From JAFAVZ01 sp036009105 (GTDB lineage: Bacteria > Acidobacteriota > Thermoanaerobaculia > Gp7-AA8), in contig DASYMJ010000284.1 in assembly GCA_036009105.1 (NCBI GenBank), positions 1 to 13,112 on the forward strand: a stretch of DNA of 13,112 nucleotides. The letters are read 5' to 3'. The notes under the pieces are model-generated. The model was not told the origin of the DNA. It searched no databases and was given only the letters and a program-made list of their open reading frames with translations. The position numbers were made by a program, and so were the translations under genes. Within the stretch, counting starts at the first letter, position 1; each line of letters opens with the position of its first letter. Shown in pieces: positions 1 to 5,524 of this stretch.

Positions 1-210
1 TACTCGCGCATCCAGTTCGACCGCACCCGCGAGCTCGACGCCTGGTCGCACGCGCTGCGGACGCTCGCCGGGCGGGTGAAGGACGTGTGGGGCTTCGCCA
101 ACAACCACTTCGCGGGCCACAGCCCGTCCACCGCCCGCGACCTGCAGAAACTGATCGGCCAGCAGCCGGTGATGCCGGAGGAGCTGCGGGAGCAGAAGAG
201 CCTGTTCTGA
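1..210 (+). CDS. DUF72 (YecE-like) protein, C-terminal fragment
   Basis: The open frame enters from the left edge and stops at a TGA at 208-210, leaving the last 69 residues. The fragment contains VWGFANNHFAGHSPSTARDL, which matches the conserved C-terminal signature of DUF72/YecE proteins (a 'fNNhy.GhaP.nA..L' pattern near the end of a TIM-barrel-like fold). The biochemical role of DUF72 proteins is not established. The start and most of the protein lie outside the window. Codon use is strongly GC-rich, unlike the next gene downstream, so this gene probably belongs to the ancestral backbone to the left of the accessory patch. The family call rests on the motif and its position near the C-terminus. 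Confidence 0.8.
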   Translation, partial: YSRIQFDRTRELDAWSHALRTLAGRVKDVWGFANNHFAGHSPSTARDLQKLIGQQPVMPEELREQKSLF

Positions 211-292
211 GTCAGGCGGGGCTGAATTAGGGTGACGTGATGGCGGCAAGTTCGACCGGAAACAATCGCGCTGCGTCCCTCTCATCTAGGGC

Positions 293-300
293 GGGGGAAG
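293..300 (+). promoter_or_regulatory. Shine-Dalgarno-like site for the membrane protein gene
   Basis: GGGGGAAG lies five bases before the ATG at 306. It favours that start over the in-frame GTG/ATG pair at 237/240, which would add 23 low-complexity residues in front of the first membrane helix. Confidence 0.45.
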
Positions 301-305
301 TGTCT

Positions 306-959
306 ATGCCAAAGGACGTGAAACTGGTCCTCTTGTCAGGTGCTGGCGGTGGCCTCACGGCCTGGGCGTTCACAATAATTGGCGGCGCCACATTTGGGCT
401 GAGCATCTGGGCGGCGCTGCCTCTCTCCATAATCCTGGGCGCCGCGGCCGCGCTGGTCGCGGTCTACGTCATCATCCCTGCCGACGTAACGAAGACAGCG
501 AAACTGATTGCGTTTGCAGTCCTGTGTGGCTTTTTGTGGAAACCTATTCTAGATGCAGGCCGGCTCGTGATCATGCAGCGTTTGGAAGCATCCAACGCCA
601 AGACGGAGGCCAGGAAAGACTTAGCCGAGCTGAAGTCTGCACAGCCTGCAGCTGCTCCAGCGAAAGCCCATGAGGCGGCCGGCACCGCGGCGGAGTTGCT
701 CCGTGCGAGCGACCGTATCGATAACCCTCAGCTGATCACCGATGCCTCGATTCAGGCGGCCGATGCGGTCACTGCAATTGCGCAAAACCCCAATCTGGAT
801 CCGACCGCGGCGACGCTGGCTCTGCAGGACATCAAAAAAGCAGCATCGGAATCCGGCAACGAACATGTCGCGATGCTTGCCGCGCAGCATATCGCTGTGA
901 TTCAACGCACCACGTCGAGCAGGCGGCCTTTGGCCACACCTCCTCCAGTTCGTCCATGA
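306..959 (+). CDS. Hypothetical membrane protein with three predicted helices
   Basis: I do not recognise this 217-residue protein. Its N-terminal half has three hydrophobic stretches: about residues 7-33 (glycine-rich), 36-58 and 64-82. A charged, alanine-rich, probably helical soluble part follows (about 90-200), and the end is rich in proline and arginine. A run with K, E and R (about 92-110) could form a short coiled coil. The start at 306 has an SD-like GGGGGAAG; an upstream in-frame GTG at 237 would give 240 residues. The sequence has lower GC and more A/T-ending codons than the backbone genes, and it sits next to a toxin-antitoxin pair, so acquisition by transfer is plausible. No catalytic motif is visible. 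It could be an accessory-island membrane protein, but no function can be assigned. Confidence 0.6.
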   Translation: MPKDVKLVLLSGAGGGLTAWAFTIIGGATFGLSIWAALPLSIILGAAAALVAVYVIIPADVTKTAKLIAFAVLCGFLWKPILDAGRLVIMQRLEASNAKTEARKDLAELKSAQPAAAPAKAHEAAGTAAELLRASDRIDNPQLITDASIQAADAVTAIAQNPNLDPTAATLALQDIKKAASESGNEHVAMLAAQHIAVIQRTTSSRRPLATPPPVRP

Positions 960-1085
960 TCGGGCCTGTGCCAGCCCAGTGGCAACGTCTGAACTGTGCT
1001 GACGGGCTGACGGATCAGACGATAAGCTGCGCGGCCACGGCCCGCGCGGCTACGGCAGAGCCGAGACGCCGATCTTTCCCTGGGT

Positions 1086-1112
1086 GATCGGAGGCGCTTC
1101 AGCGCCGGATCG
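1086..1112. repeat. Small hairpin in a gene-poor stretch
   Basis: GGCGC at 1093-1097 and GCGCC at 1102-1106 form a 5-bp stem around TTCA, flanked by GATC on both sides (1086-1089 and 1108-1111), which can pair after a small asymmetric bulge. It lies in 960-1190, a stretch in which I see no convincing gene. It may be a degenerate REP-like element or the remnant of a terminator for the upstream gene. There is no T-tract after it. Confidence 0.3.
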
Positions 1113-1174
1113 AAGGCGCACCGCGACAGCTTCATCGCCAAGCCAGGCGGACCGTCGTGACGCTTGGTATGCGG

Positions 1175-1180
1175 TATCAT
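1175..1180 (+). promoter_or_regulatory. Possible -10 box (TATCAT) for the toxin-antitoxin pair
   Basis: TATCAT lies ten bases before the ATG at 1191. A start point about seven bases downstream would give a leaderless or nearly leaderless mRNA. No clear SD precedes the ATG. No good -35 is visible 16-18 bases upstream. Confidence 0.4.
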
Positions 1181-1190
1181 CCGCGCTACC

Positions 1191-1625
1191 ATGCGCAAAG
1201 TGTCACGCGTCGTGCTGGATACGAGCGTTCTCGTGGCGGCGGTGCGATCGCGGCGTGGGGCATCGTTCGAACTGATCACTCGTCTTGGTGCTGGTTTCTT
1301 CGAGGTGGCTGTATCGGTATCGCTCGTGCTCGAGTATGAGGACGCGCTGCTCCGGCATCTGCCGGCATCGGCGTTGGCTGAAAAGGATATAGGCGTTCTC
1401 ATAGACTACATATGCGAAGTCGCAATTCGGCAGGAGATATTCTTTCTATGGCGACCTTACCTGCGAGATGCGGGCGACGACTTGGTGCTCGAACTGGCAG
1501 TAGCCGCCGGATGTGACGCGATAGTCACTCATAACGTGCGGGACTTTGGCGGAGCCGACAAGGTCGGGATACGGATCTTGACGCCTGGACAGTTCCTGCG
1601 AGAACTCAGAGGGAAGGAATGGTAG
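1191..1625 (+). CDS. PIN-domain toxin of a type II toxin-antitoxin pair
   Basis: This 144-residue protein matches the COG1569-type 'putative toxin-antitoxin system toxin component, PIN family'. PIN domains are metal-dependent ribonucleases that use a cluster of acidic residues. The visible candidates are D10 (VVLDTSVLV), E48 (LVLEYEDAL), D96/D97 (DAGDDLVLELA) and D118 (THNVRDF), in the expected order and spacing, so the active site looks intact. The length suits a single-domain PIN toxin. The ATG at 1191 places VVLDTS close to the N-terminus as in relatives; an upstream TTG at 1164 is less likely. The stop overlaps the antitoxin start by seven bases, so the two are translationally linked with the toxin first. 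Lower GC than the flanking genes suggests horizontal acquisition. Its RNA target is unknown. Confidence 0.87.
   Translation: MRKVSRVVLDTSVLVAAVRSRRGASFELITRLGAGFFEVAVSVSLVLEYEDALLRHLPASALAEKDIGVLIDYICEVAIRQEIFFLWRPYLRDAGDDLVLELAVAAGCDAIVTHNVRDFGGADKVGIRILTPGQFLRELRGKEW
1609..1618 (+). promoter_or_regulatory. Shine-Dalgarno site for the antitoxin
   Basis: GAGGGAAGGA directly precedes the ATG at 1619, with the GAGGG core five bases from the start. It lies inside the last codons of the toxin gene. This strong site could raise antitoxin output relative to the upstream toxin, which shows no SD. Confidence 0.55.
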
Positions 1626-1894
1626 CGCTGAGTCTGCGTTTGCCCGCATCTTTACACCGCAAGCTTGGTGAAATTGCGGAACGGGAGGGCATATCAATCA
1701 ATCAGTTAATCAGCTCGGCAGTTGCCGAAAAAATGTCCGCCCTAATGACCGAGGAATACCTCGAAGGAAGAGCTAAACGTGCGAGCCGCCGCAAGTTCGA
1801 GGCAGTACTTGCGAAGGTTCCTGACATCGAGCCCGACGAGTCGGACCGAATTCTGAAGGCTTCTCCCAAAGGGCGCCGTAAAAAGGCTGGCTAA
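1619..1894 (+). CDS. Ribbon-helix-helix (HicB-family-like) antitoxin
   Basis: This 91-residue protein begins with a short strand (ALSLRLP, residues 3-9), then helix 1 (ASLHRKLGEIAEREG), a turn and helix 2 (SINQLISSAVAEKMSAL). That is the ribbon-helix-helix DNA-binding pattern found in HicB-family and related antitoxins. The charged C-terminal half (about residues 45-91, rich in K, R and E) probably wraps the PIN toxin and is likely disordered when free. It overlaps the toxin stop by seven bases and has its own SD. By analogy with RHH antitoxins, a dimer would bind an operator near the toxin promoter around 1150-1190 and autoregulate; I see no clean operator palindrome there. The HicB label describes the fold family, since the partner is a PIN protein and not HicA. 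Confidence 0.8.
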   Translation: MVALSLRLPASLHRKLGEIAEREGISINQLISSAVAEKMSALMTEEYLEGRAKRASRRKFEAVLAKVPDIEPDESDRILKASPKGRRKKAG

Positions 1895-1907
1895 CTTCAC
1901 GCTGAAG
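1895..1907. repeat. Weak inverted repeat after the antitoxin stop
   Basis: CTTCA and TGAAG separated by CGC begin right after the TAA at 1892-1894. A 5-bp stem without a T-run is a poor terminator. The rest of 1908-2053, up to the msrA stop, shows no gene or structure that I can support. Confidence 0.2.
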
Positions 1908-2053
1908 CTGCCTCTGCTCGTACCGTACGGCCGTCACAGGCGGCACCGGCGAGCTGCGGCTTCGGCACGCGCGGTCTTGGCCGCAACTCAGCGAGAGATC
2001 CGTGCGTCGTTGGCTGCTGCGTCTCAGCGCTCTCTACCAACAATACCCAACCC

Positions 2054-2635
2054 CTAGAAGCTGATGTTCCGCACGTAATGGCACGTATACCCGTGCGGAT
2101 GCTTCTGCAGGTAGTCCTGGTGATAGTCCTCGGCCGTCCAGAACGTCTTGGCCGGCACAATCTCCGTCACCACCGGGCGCTTCCAGGCGCCGGACTTGTC
2201 GACGCGCGCCTTCACTTTTTCGGCGGTCTGGCGCTGCGCTTCGCTGTGGTAGAAGATCGCCGAGCGGTAGGAGCTGCCGACGTCGTTCCCCTGGCGGTTG
2301 ACCGTGGTCGGATCGTGCATCTTGAAGAAGAAGAGGAGGATGTTCTCGAAGCTCGTCCTGGCCGGGTCGAAGGTGATCTCCACCGCCTCGGCGTGGCCCT
2401 CGTGGTTCTCGTACGTGGCGTTCGCGACGTCGCCGCCGGTGTAGCCGACCACCGTGCTCACCACGCCCGGCTGCTGCCGGATCAGCTCCTCCACGCCCCA
2501 GAAACAACCGCCGGCCAGCGTCGCCTTCTCGAGATTCATCTTTGCTCCTTTTGCGGCACTTCCCGCCGCGAACAGGGAGGGCATGGAGAGGATGAGGAAG
2601 AGTGCAGCGAGGATTCTGAATGTCCGATGCGCCAA
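2054..2635 (-). CDS. msrA: Peptide methionine-(S)-sulfoxide reductase MsrA
   Basis: MsrA reduces methionine-S-sulfoxide in proteins back to methionine, using a catalytic cysteine and thioredoxin-type recycling. The catalytic motif GGCFWGVEE is present. The C-terminal HGYTCHYV holds a likely resolving cysteine, and GYTGG, HAEAVEITFDP and FFFKMHDPTT are standard family segments. From the TTG start at 2635 the protein has 193 residues and a signal peptide (AHRTFRILAALFLILSMPSLFAA) ahead of the enzyme, with catalytic C44 and resolving C185. The TTG has GGGAGG six bases upstream. A second start, ATG at 2539, has AAAAGGAG five bases upstream and begins exactly at the catalytic domain (161 residues, C12 and C153). 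A GTG at 2698 would extend the n-region further. Both secreted and cytoplasmic forms are therefore possible. No msrB is adjacent. It is divergent from the M16 peptidase gene. Confidence 0.95.
   Translation of the reverse strand: MAHRTFRILAALFLILSMPSLFAAGSAAKGAKMNLEKATLAGGCFWGVEELIRQQPGVVSTVVGYTGGDVANATYENHEGHAEAVEITFDPARTSFENILLFFFKMHDPTTVNRQGNDVGSSYRSAIFYHSEAQRQTAEKVKARVDKSGAWKRPVVTEIVPAKTFWTAEDYHQDYLQKHPHGYTCHYVRNISF
2545..2552 (-). promoter_or_regulatory. Shine-Dalgarno for the internal (cytoplasmic) msrA start
   Basis: On the minus strand AAAAGGAG ends five bases before the ATG at 2539-2537. It is as good as any SD in the window, and it lies inside the coding sequence for the signal-peptide form. 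Confidence 0.6.
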
Positions 2636-2641
2636 GTGCGG

Positions 2642-2647
2642 CCTCCC
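2642..2647 (-). promoter_or_regulatory. Shine-Dalgarno for the signal-peptide msrA start
   Basis: On the minus strand GGGAGG lies six bases before the TTG at 2635-2633, which opens a classical signal peptide. It decides in favour of the TTG over the GTG at 2698. Confidence 0.5.
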
Positions 2648-2698
2648 GAGTCCATCGCAACGGTTCGCCGCGCGCGAATATTCATTCCGCCGATCCAC

Positions 2699-2704
2699 TA
2701 AGAT
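2699..2704 (+). promoter_or_regulatory. Possible -10 box (TAAGAT) for the M16 peptidase gene
   Basis: TAAGAT lies eight bases before the ATG at 2713, a spacing that implies a leaderless mRNA. No SD is present before the ATG. No convincing -35 is seen. Confidence 0.45.
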
Positions 2705-2712
2705 GCGCGCAC

Positions 2713-3993
2713 ATGGCCCGTCCGAACATCTTCCGCACCACCCTTCCCAGCGGCCTCACGGTCCTGATCGAGACCCTCCCCTACGTCCGCTCCGTCGCCC
2801 TCGGCTACTACCTGCGCAGCGGCTCGGCGGTGGAGACGGAAGAGCACGGCGGCGCCTCGCACTTCCTGGAGCACCTGGTGTTCAAGGGGACGAAGCGCCG
2901 CACGACGTCTGACATCGCCAAGGTCATCGACATCCTGGGCGGCGACGTCGACGCGTTCACCGGCAAGGAGTACACCTCCTTCTACGCCCATGTCCTGGAC
3001 GAGCAGGTGGAGACCGCGCTCGACCTGCTGACCGACATCTGCATCGCTCCCAATTTCACCGAGGCGGACGTGGAGTCGGAGCGGAGCGTGATCCTGGAAG
3101 AGATCAAGATGGTGGAGGACACGCCGGACGACCTCGTGCACGAGATCTTCGTCACCGCGTTCTGGGCCGACCATCCACTCGGCCGCCCCATCCTCGGCAC
3201 CGAGGAGACGGTGAACCGGCTGCAGCGGCCGCAGATCCAAGCCCATTACGCCGAGACGTTCCATCCCACCAACATGATCTTCTGCGCCTCGGGGAACGTC
3301 CGCCCGGAGCAGATCGTGCCGTTCCTGGAGCAGGCCTTCCCCTCCGACGGACGCTCGCCGGTTCGCCGCGACTGGCCCCCGCCCGCGCCCAAACAGCATG
3401 TCATCCTGCGCGAGAAACGGGAGCTGGAGCAGGTGCACCTCTGCCTCGGCTCGCGCGGCTATCCCCAGCAGGGCGAGGAGCGCTACGCCGCGGCCCTCTT
3501 CAACACCATCCTCGGAGGCGGGATGTCCTCCCGCCTCTTCCAGCGCATCCGGGAGAAGGAAGGGCTGGTCTACACCGTGATGTCGTACCACAACGGCTAC
3601 CTGCACGGCGGCTACGAGGCCGTGTACGCGGCCTGCGCGCCGAAGAACCTGCGCCGCGTGCTGAACATCACGCTGGAAGAGATGCGCCGGATCCGCCGCG
3701 AGAACGCGACGCCGGACGAGCTGGCCGCCGCGAAGCTCCACCTGAAGGGGTCGATCCTGCTTTCGCTGGAGTCGACGGTGAGCCGGATGTCCGGCATCGC
3801 CCGCCAGGAGTACTACTTCGGCCGCCAGTTCTCGCCCGACGAGATCATCGAGCACATCGACGCCGTCACCCTCGACGACCTGCAGCGCGTGGCCGACACC
3901 ATCGTCGATCCGGAGTCGCTGTCGCTGACGCTGCTGGGCAACCTCAAGTCGCCCGGCATCTCGATGGACTTTCTGAGGGAGGCGGTGGCGTAG
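2713..3993 (+). CDS. M16-family zinc metallopeptidase (MPP-like processing peptidase)
   Basis: This 426-residue protein belongs to the M16B group, which includes the mitochondrial processing peptidase beta subunit and bacterial homologues. The inverted zinc motif HFLEH is intact (H50, E53, H54, in GGASHFLEHLVFKGT), and the distal glutamate ligand is E129 or E130 (ERSVILEEIKM). The second, inactive half carries the typical glycine-rich loop LGGGMSSRLFQRIREKEGLVYTV, which helps bind substrate. Two M16 halves in about 430 residues is normal for the family. No signal peptide is visible, so a cytoplasmic location is likely. The ATG at 2713 puts the conserved LPSGLTVLIE near the N-terminus; an upstream start at 2620 would overlap msrA and is unlikely. 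The gene ends next to a heptad-repeat palindrome and converges with the L,D-transpeptidase gene. The substrate is unknown. Confidence 0.93.
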   Translation: MARPNIFRTTLPSGLTVLIETLPYVRSVALGYYLRSGSAVETEEHGGASHFLEHLVFKGTKRRTTSDIAKVIDILGGDVDAFTGKEYTSFYAHVLDEQVETALDLLTDICIAPNFTEADVESERSVILEEIKMVEDTPDDLVHEIFVTAFWADHPLGRPILGTEETVNRLQRPQIQAHYAETFHPTNMIFCASGNVRPEQIVPFLEQAFPSDGRSPVRRDWPPPAPKQHVILREKRELEQVHLCLGSRGYPQQGEERYAAALFNTILGGGMSSRLFQRIREKEGLVYTVMSYHNGYLHGGYEAVYAACAPKNLRRVLNITLEEMRRIRRENATPDELAAAKLHLKGSILLSLESTVSRMSGIARQEYYFGRQFSPDEIIEHIDAVTLDDLQRVADTIVDPESLSLTLLGNLKSPGISMDFLREAVA

Positions 3994-4058
3994 GAACGAT
4001 GAACGATGAAGGATGAACGATGAACGGGGTCGCCGCCTTTGTTCATCGTTCATCGTTC
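3994..4058. repeat. Heptad-repeat palindrome A between convergent genes
   Basis: The left part (3994-4025) is about 4.5 tandem copies of GAACGAT, one of them changed to GAAGGAT. The right part (4041-4058) is the reverse complement, about 2.5 copies of GTTCATC. A 14-base arm at 4012-4025 pairs perfectly with 4041-4054 across a 15-base GC-rich loop, and three more pairs form after one mismatch. It fills the gap between the M16 peptidase stop and the L,D-transpeptidase stop. There is no T-run on either strand, so it is not a textbook terminator. It shares its architecture with 5410-5493 and 12877-12941. Confidence 0.85.
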
Positions 4059-4064
4059 AAAAGA

Positions 4065-5366
4065 CTACTTCGCGCTCTCCCCCCCACTCCCCTTCCGCGT
4101 GTCCTTGAACTCCACCTCCACGTCTTTGCCCAGGCGATGCGATGCCTCCTCGGCGTCCCAGTTCGTCAGGCGCACGCAGCCGTGGGACGAGGCGTAGCCG
4201 ATCGAGTCGGGGTCGCTCGTGCCGTGGATGCCGAAGTGCGGCTTGCTCAGCGCGATCCAGACCACGCCCACGGGCGAGTTCGGGCCAGGCTTGAGATGGG
4301 CCTCCGGGTCGGTGTCGGGAACTTCGTGGAACAGCGTCGGCTGGTAGTGAAAGTGGGGATCCTGGACGATGCTGGCCACTTTCACGGTCTCGTTCGGCGA
4401 GGGGTCGTACTTTGAGCCCACCGTCGTCGGCGCGTGGAAGACCAGCCGACCTTCGGCGTCGAAGCCGTTGAGCGTGTTGCCGTTGAGCGAGACCACGACC
4501 TTCGCGATGTCCGGCCGGTCGGTCGTCATCGGCTCCCGCACGTTCGGAACGGTCAGCGCATCGCCGGCCTGCAGTGATGAGAACTGCGCGTTCGGATTGA
4601 GCCGCTCCAGGAAGTCCTCCGTGGTGTGGAACTTCTCGGCCAGCTTCTCCCGCAGCGTCTCGTAGCAGAGGCAGTCGAGCTTCTCCTTCTCGTAGACATC
4701 CTCCGGGATGGAGACGAACGGACCCTTCACGTCATCGGCGGTCAGCGTGTGGCGCGTCAGCGCCGGCGCGTAGCCGGCCGTTCCGGCCAGCGAGCGGAAA
4801 GTCGGCTCGTCCATCTCGCCGGTGGCGTCGAGGCCGTGCGCGCGCTGGTACCACCAGGTGGAGATGGCCGAGTTGCGGCCCCAGCGCCCGTCGAGCGCGC
4901 CGACCGAAAAGTCCGCGCGGTCGAGATAGACCTGCGCCTTGAGCACGGACGGCCCGCTGACGTCGCCGCGGATCGGCACCAGCACCGGCGCGGCATCGAG
5001 CTTGTCCGGATCGACCTCGCCGAACGATTCCTTTGCCGTCTTCGTCCGCGCGGCAAAGACGAGCTTCGCCGCCTGCGCCTGATCCGCCGCGGCCTGCTGC
5101 TGTTGCGCAACGGCCGCGGCCTGCGCCGCCTGCTGCTCGCGGAAGGACTGCAACTGCCGCCACTGCTCGTCGAAGCGCTGCTGCTCCCGAGCCTTCGGAT
5201 CGTCCTTCGGCCCGCCGAACGGTACGTTCACCTCGTCCGCCGCCCTGGTGGCGACGTTCTGCACCGCGTCCTTCGCTTTTTCCGTCGTTTGATGCGCCTG
5301 CTCCCGACTACACGCGAGGGCGAGCGACAGCAAGGCCGCGCCCGCCAGTTTGGTTTTTATCTTCAT
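4065..5366 (-). CDS. Lipoprotein L,D-transpeptidase (YkuD domain) with PG-binding and LysM-like segments
   Basis: This 433-residue envelope protein starts with a lipoprotein signal (KIKTKLAGAALLSLALAC; C19 is the likely lipidated cysteine). A Q/A-rich, probably coiled-coil spacer follows (about 57-105), then a peptidoglycan-binding-1-like segment (about 138-195), a LysM-like segment (about 218-276, ending LQAGDALTVPN) and the YkuD catalytic domain (about 286-420). The active-site motif is complete: HGT at 381-383 and SHGCVRL with H395 and nucleophile C397. L,D-transpeptidases form 3-3 cross-links or attach proteins to peptidoglycan; which reaction applies here cannot be told. The start at 5366 gives the signal peptide directly; a start at 5384 would prepend six unlikely residues. 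It converges with the M16 peptidase gene and diverges from recN. Confidence 0.93.
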   Translation of the reverse strand: MKIKTKLAGAALLSLALACSREQAHQTTEKAKDAVQNVATRAADEVNVPFGGPKDDPKAREQQRFDEQWRQLQSFREQQAAQAAAVAQQQQAAADQAQAAKLVFAARTKTAKESFGEVDPDKLDAAPVLVPIRGDVSGPSVLKAQVYLDRADFSVGALDGRWGRNSAISTWWYQRAHGLDATGEMDEPTFRSLAGTAGYAPALTRHTLTADDVKGPFVSIPEDVYEKEKLDCLCYETLREKLAEKFHTTEDFLERLNPNAQFSSLQAGDALTVPNVREPMTTDRPDIAKVVVSLNGNTLNGFDAEGRLVFHAPTTVGSKYDPSPNETVKVASIVQDPHFHYQPTLFHEVPDTDPEAHLKPGPNSPVGVVWIALSKPHFGIHGTSDPDSIGYASSHGCVRLTNWDAEEASHRLGKDVEVEFKDTRKGSGGESAK

Positions 5367-5374
5367 GGTCGAGG

Positions 5375-5380
5375 TGAATA
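5375..5380 (-). promoter_or_regulatory. Weak -10-like box before the L,D-transpeptidase start
   Basis: On the minus strand TATTCA, preceded by TGC, lies eight bases before the ATG at 5366. It fits TATAAT in its first three positions only, but the spacing matches the other leaderless candidates. No SD is visible. Confidence 0.25.
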
Positions 5381-5409
5381 GCAAGGGGGCTGCCGACCTG
5401 AAGCGATTT

Positions 5410-5493
5410 GGCGATCAGCGATCGGCGATCAGGAGCACACCGAGTCACCTCCTGGCTTGATCGCCGATCGCCGATCGCTGATTGCTGATCGCC
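5410..5493. repeat. Heptad-repeat palindrome B in a divergent intergenic region
   Basis: The left arm (5410-5431) has three 7-base units: GCGATCA, GCGATCG, GCGATCA. The right arm (5459-5493), read on the other strand, has five: GCGATCA, GCAATCA, GCGATCG, GCGATCG, GCGATCA. The arms pair over most of the left arm, allowing for the two extra units. An inner stem CAGGAG/CTCCTG (5430-5435 with 5449-5454) continues into the loop. It lies between the 5' ends of the L,D-transpeptidase and recN genes, so it cannot be acting mainly as a terminator. Confidence 0.85.
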
Positions 5494-5507
5494 CGTGCCA
5501 CCCGAGG

Positions 5508-5513
5508 TAGACT
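5508..5513 (+). promoter_or_regulatory. Possible -10 box (TAGACT) for recN
   Basis: TAGACT lies 11 bases before the GTG at 5525 and immediately follows palindrome B. If used, transcription would begin about 4-5 bases before the start codon, leaving the palindrome outside the message. Confidence 0.35.
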
Positions 5514-5524
5514 TCTTGATCAGC

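Noticed and set aside
902..1402. Minus-strand open frame across the gene-poor stretch and the toxin start
   Set aside because: Half of it is antisense to the PIN gene and the rest is Arg/Ser-rich without a start signal or motif.
1895..2053. Possible gene remnant between the antitoxin and msrA
   Set aside because: No frame gives a recognisable protein segment, and the minus-strand frame there is a read-through shadow of msrA's 3' side.
2698..4053. Antisense frame of 451 codons opposite the M16 peptidase
   Set aside because: The peptidase frame has the complete HxxEH site and the glycine-rich loop. The antisense product has no recognisable motif.
3994..4058. CRISPR-like array or simple microsatellite
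   Set aside because: There are no spacers between the units. The repeats are contiguous heptads arranged as a palindrome, unlike a CRISPR or a one-directional microsatellite.
5432..5454. A minus-strand gene started by the strong SD word in the loop of palindrome B
   Set aside because: The frame from the nearest GTG ends after two codons.
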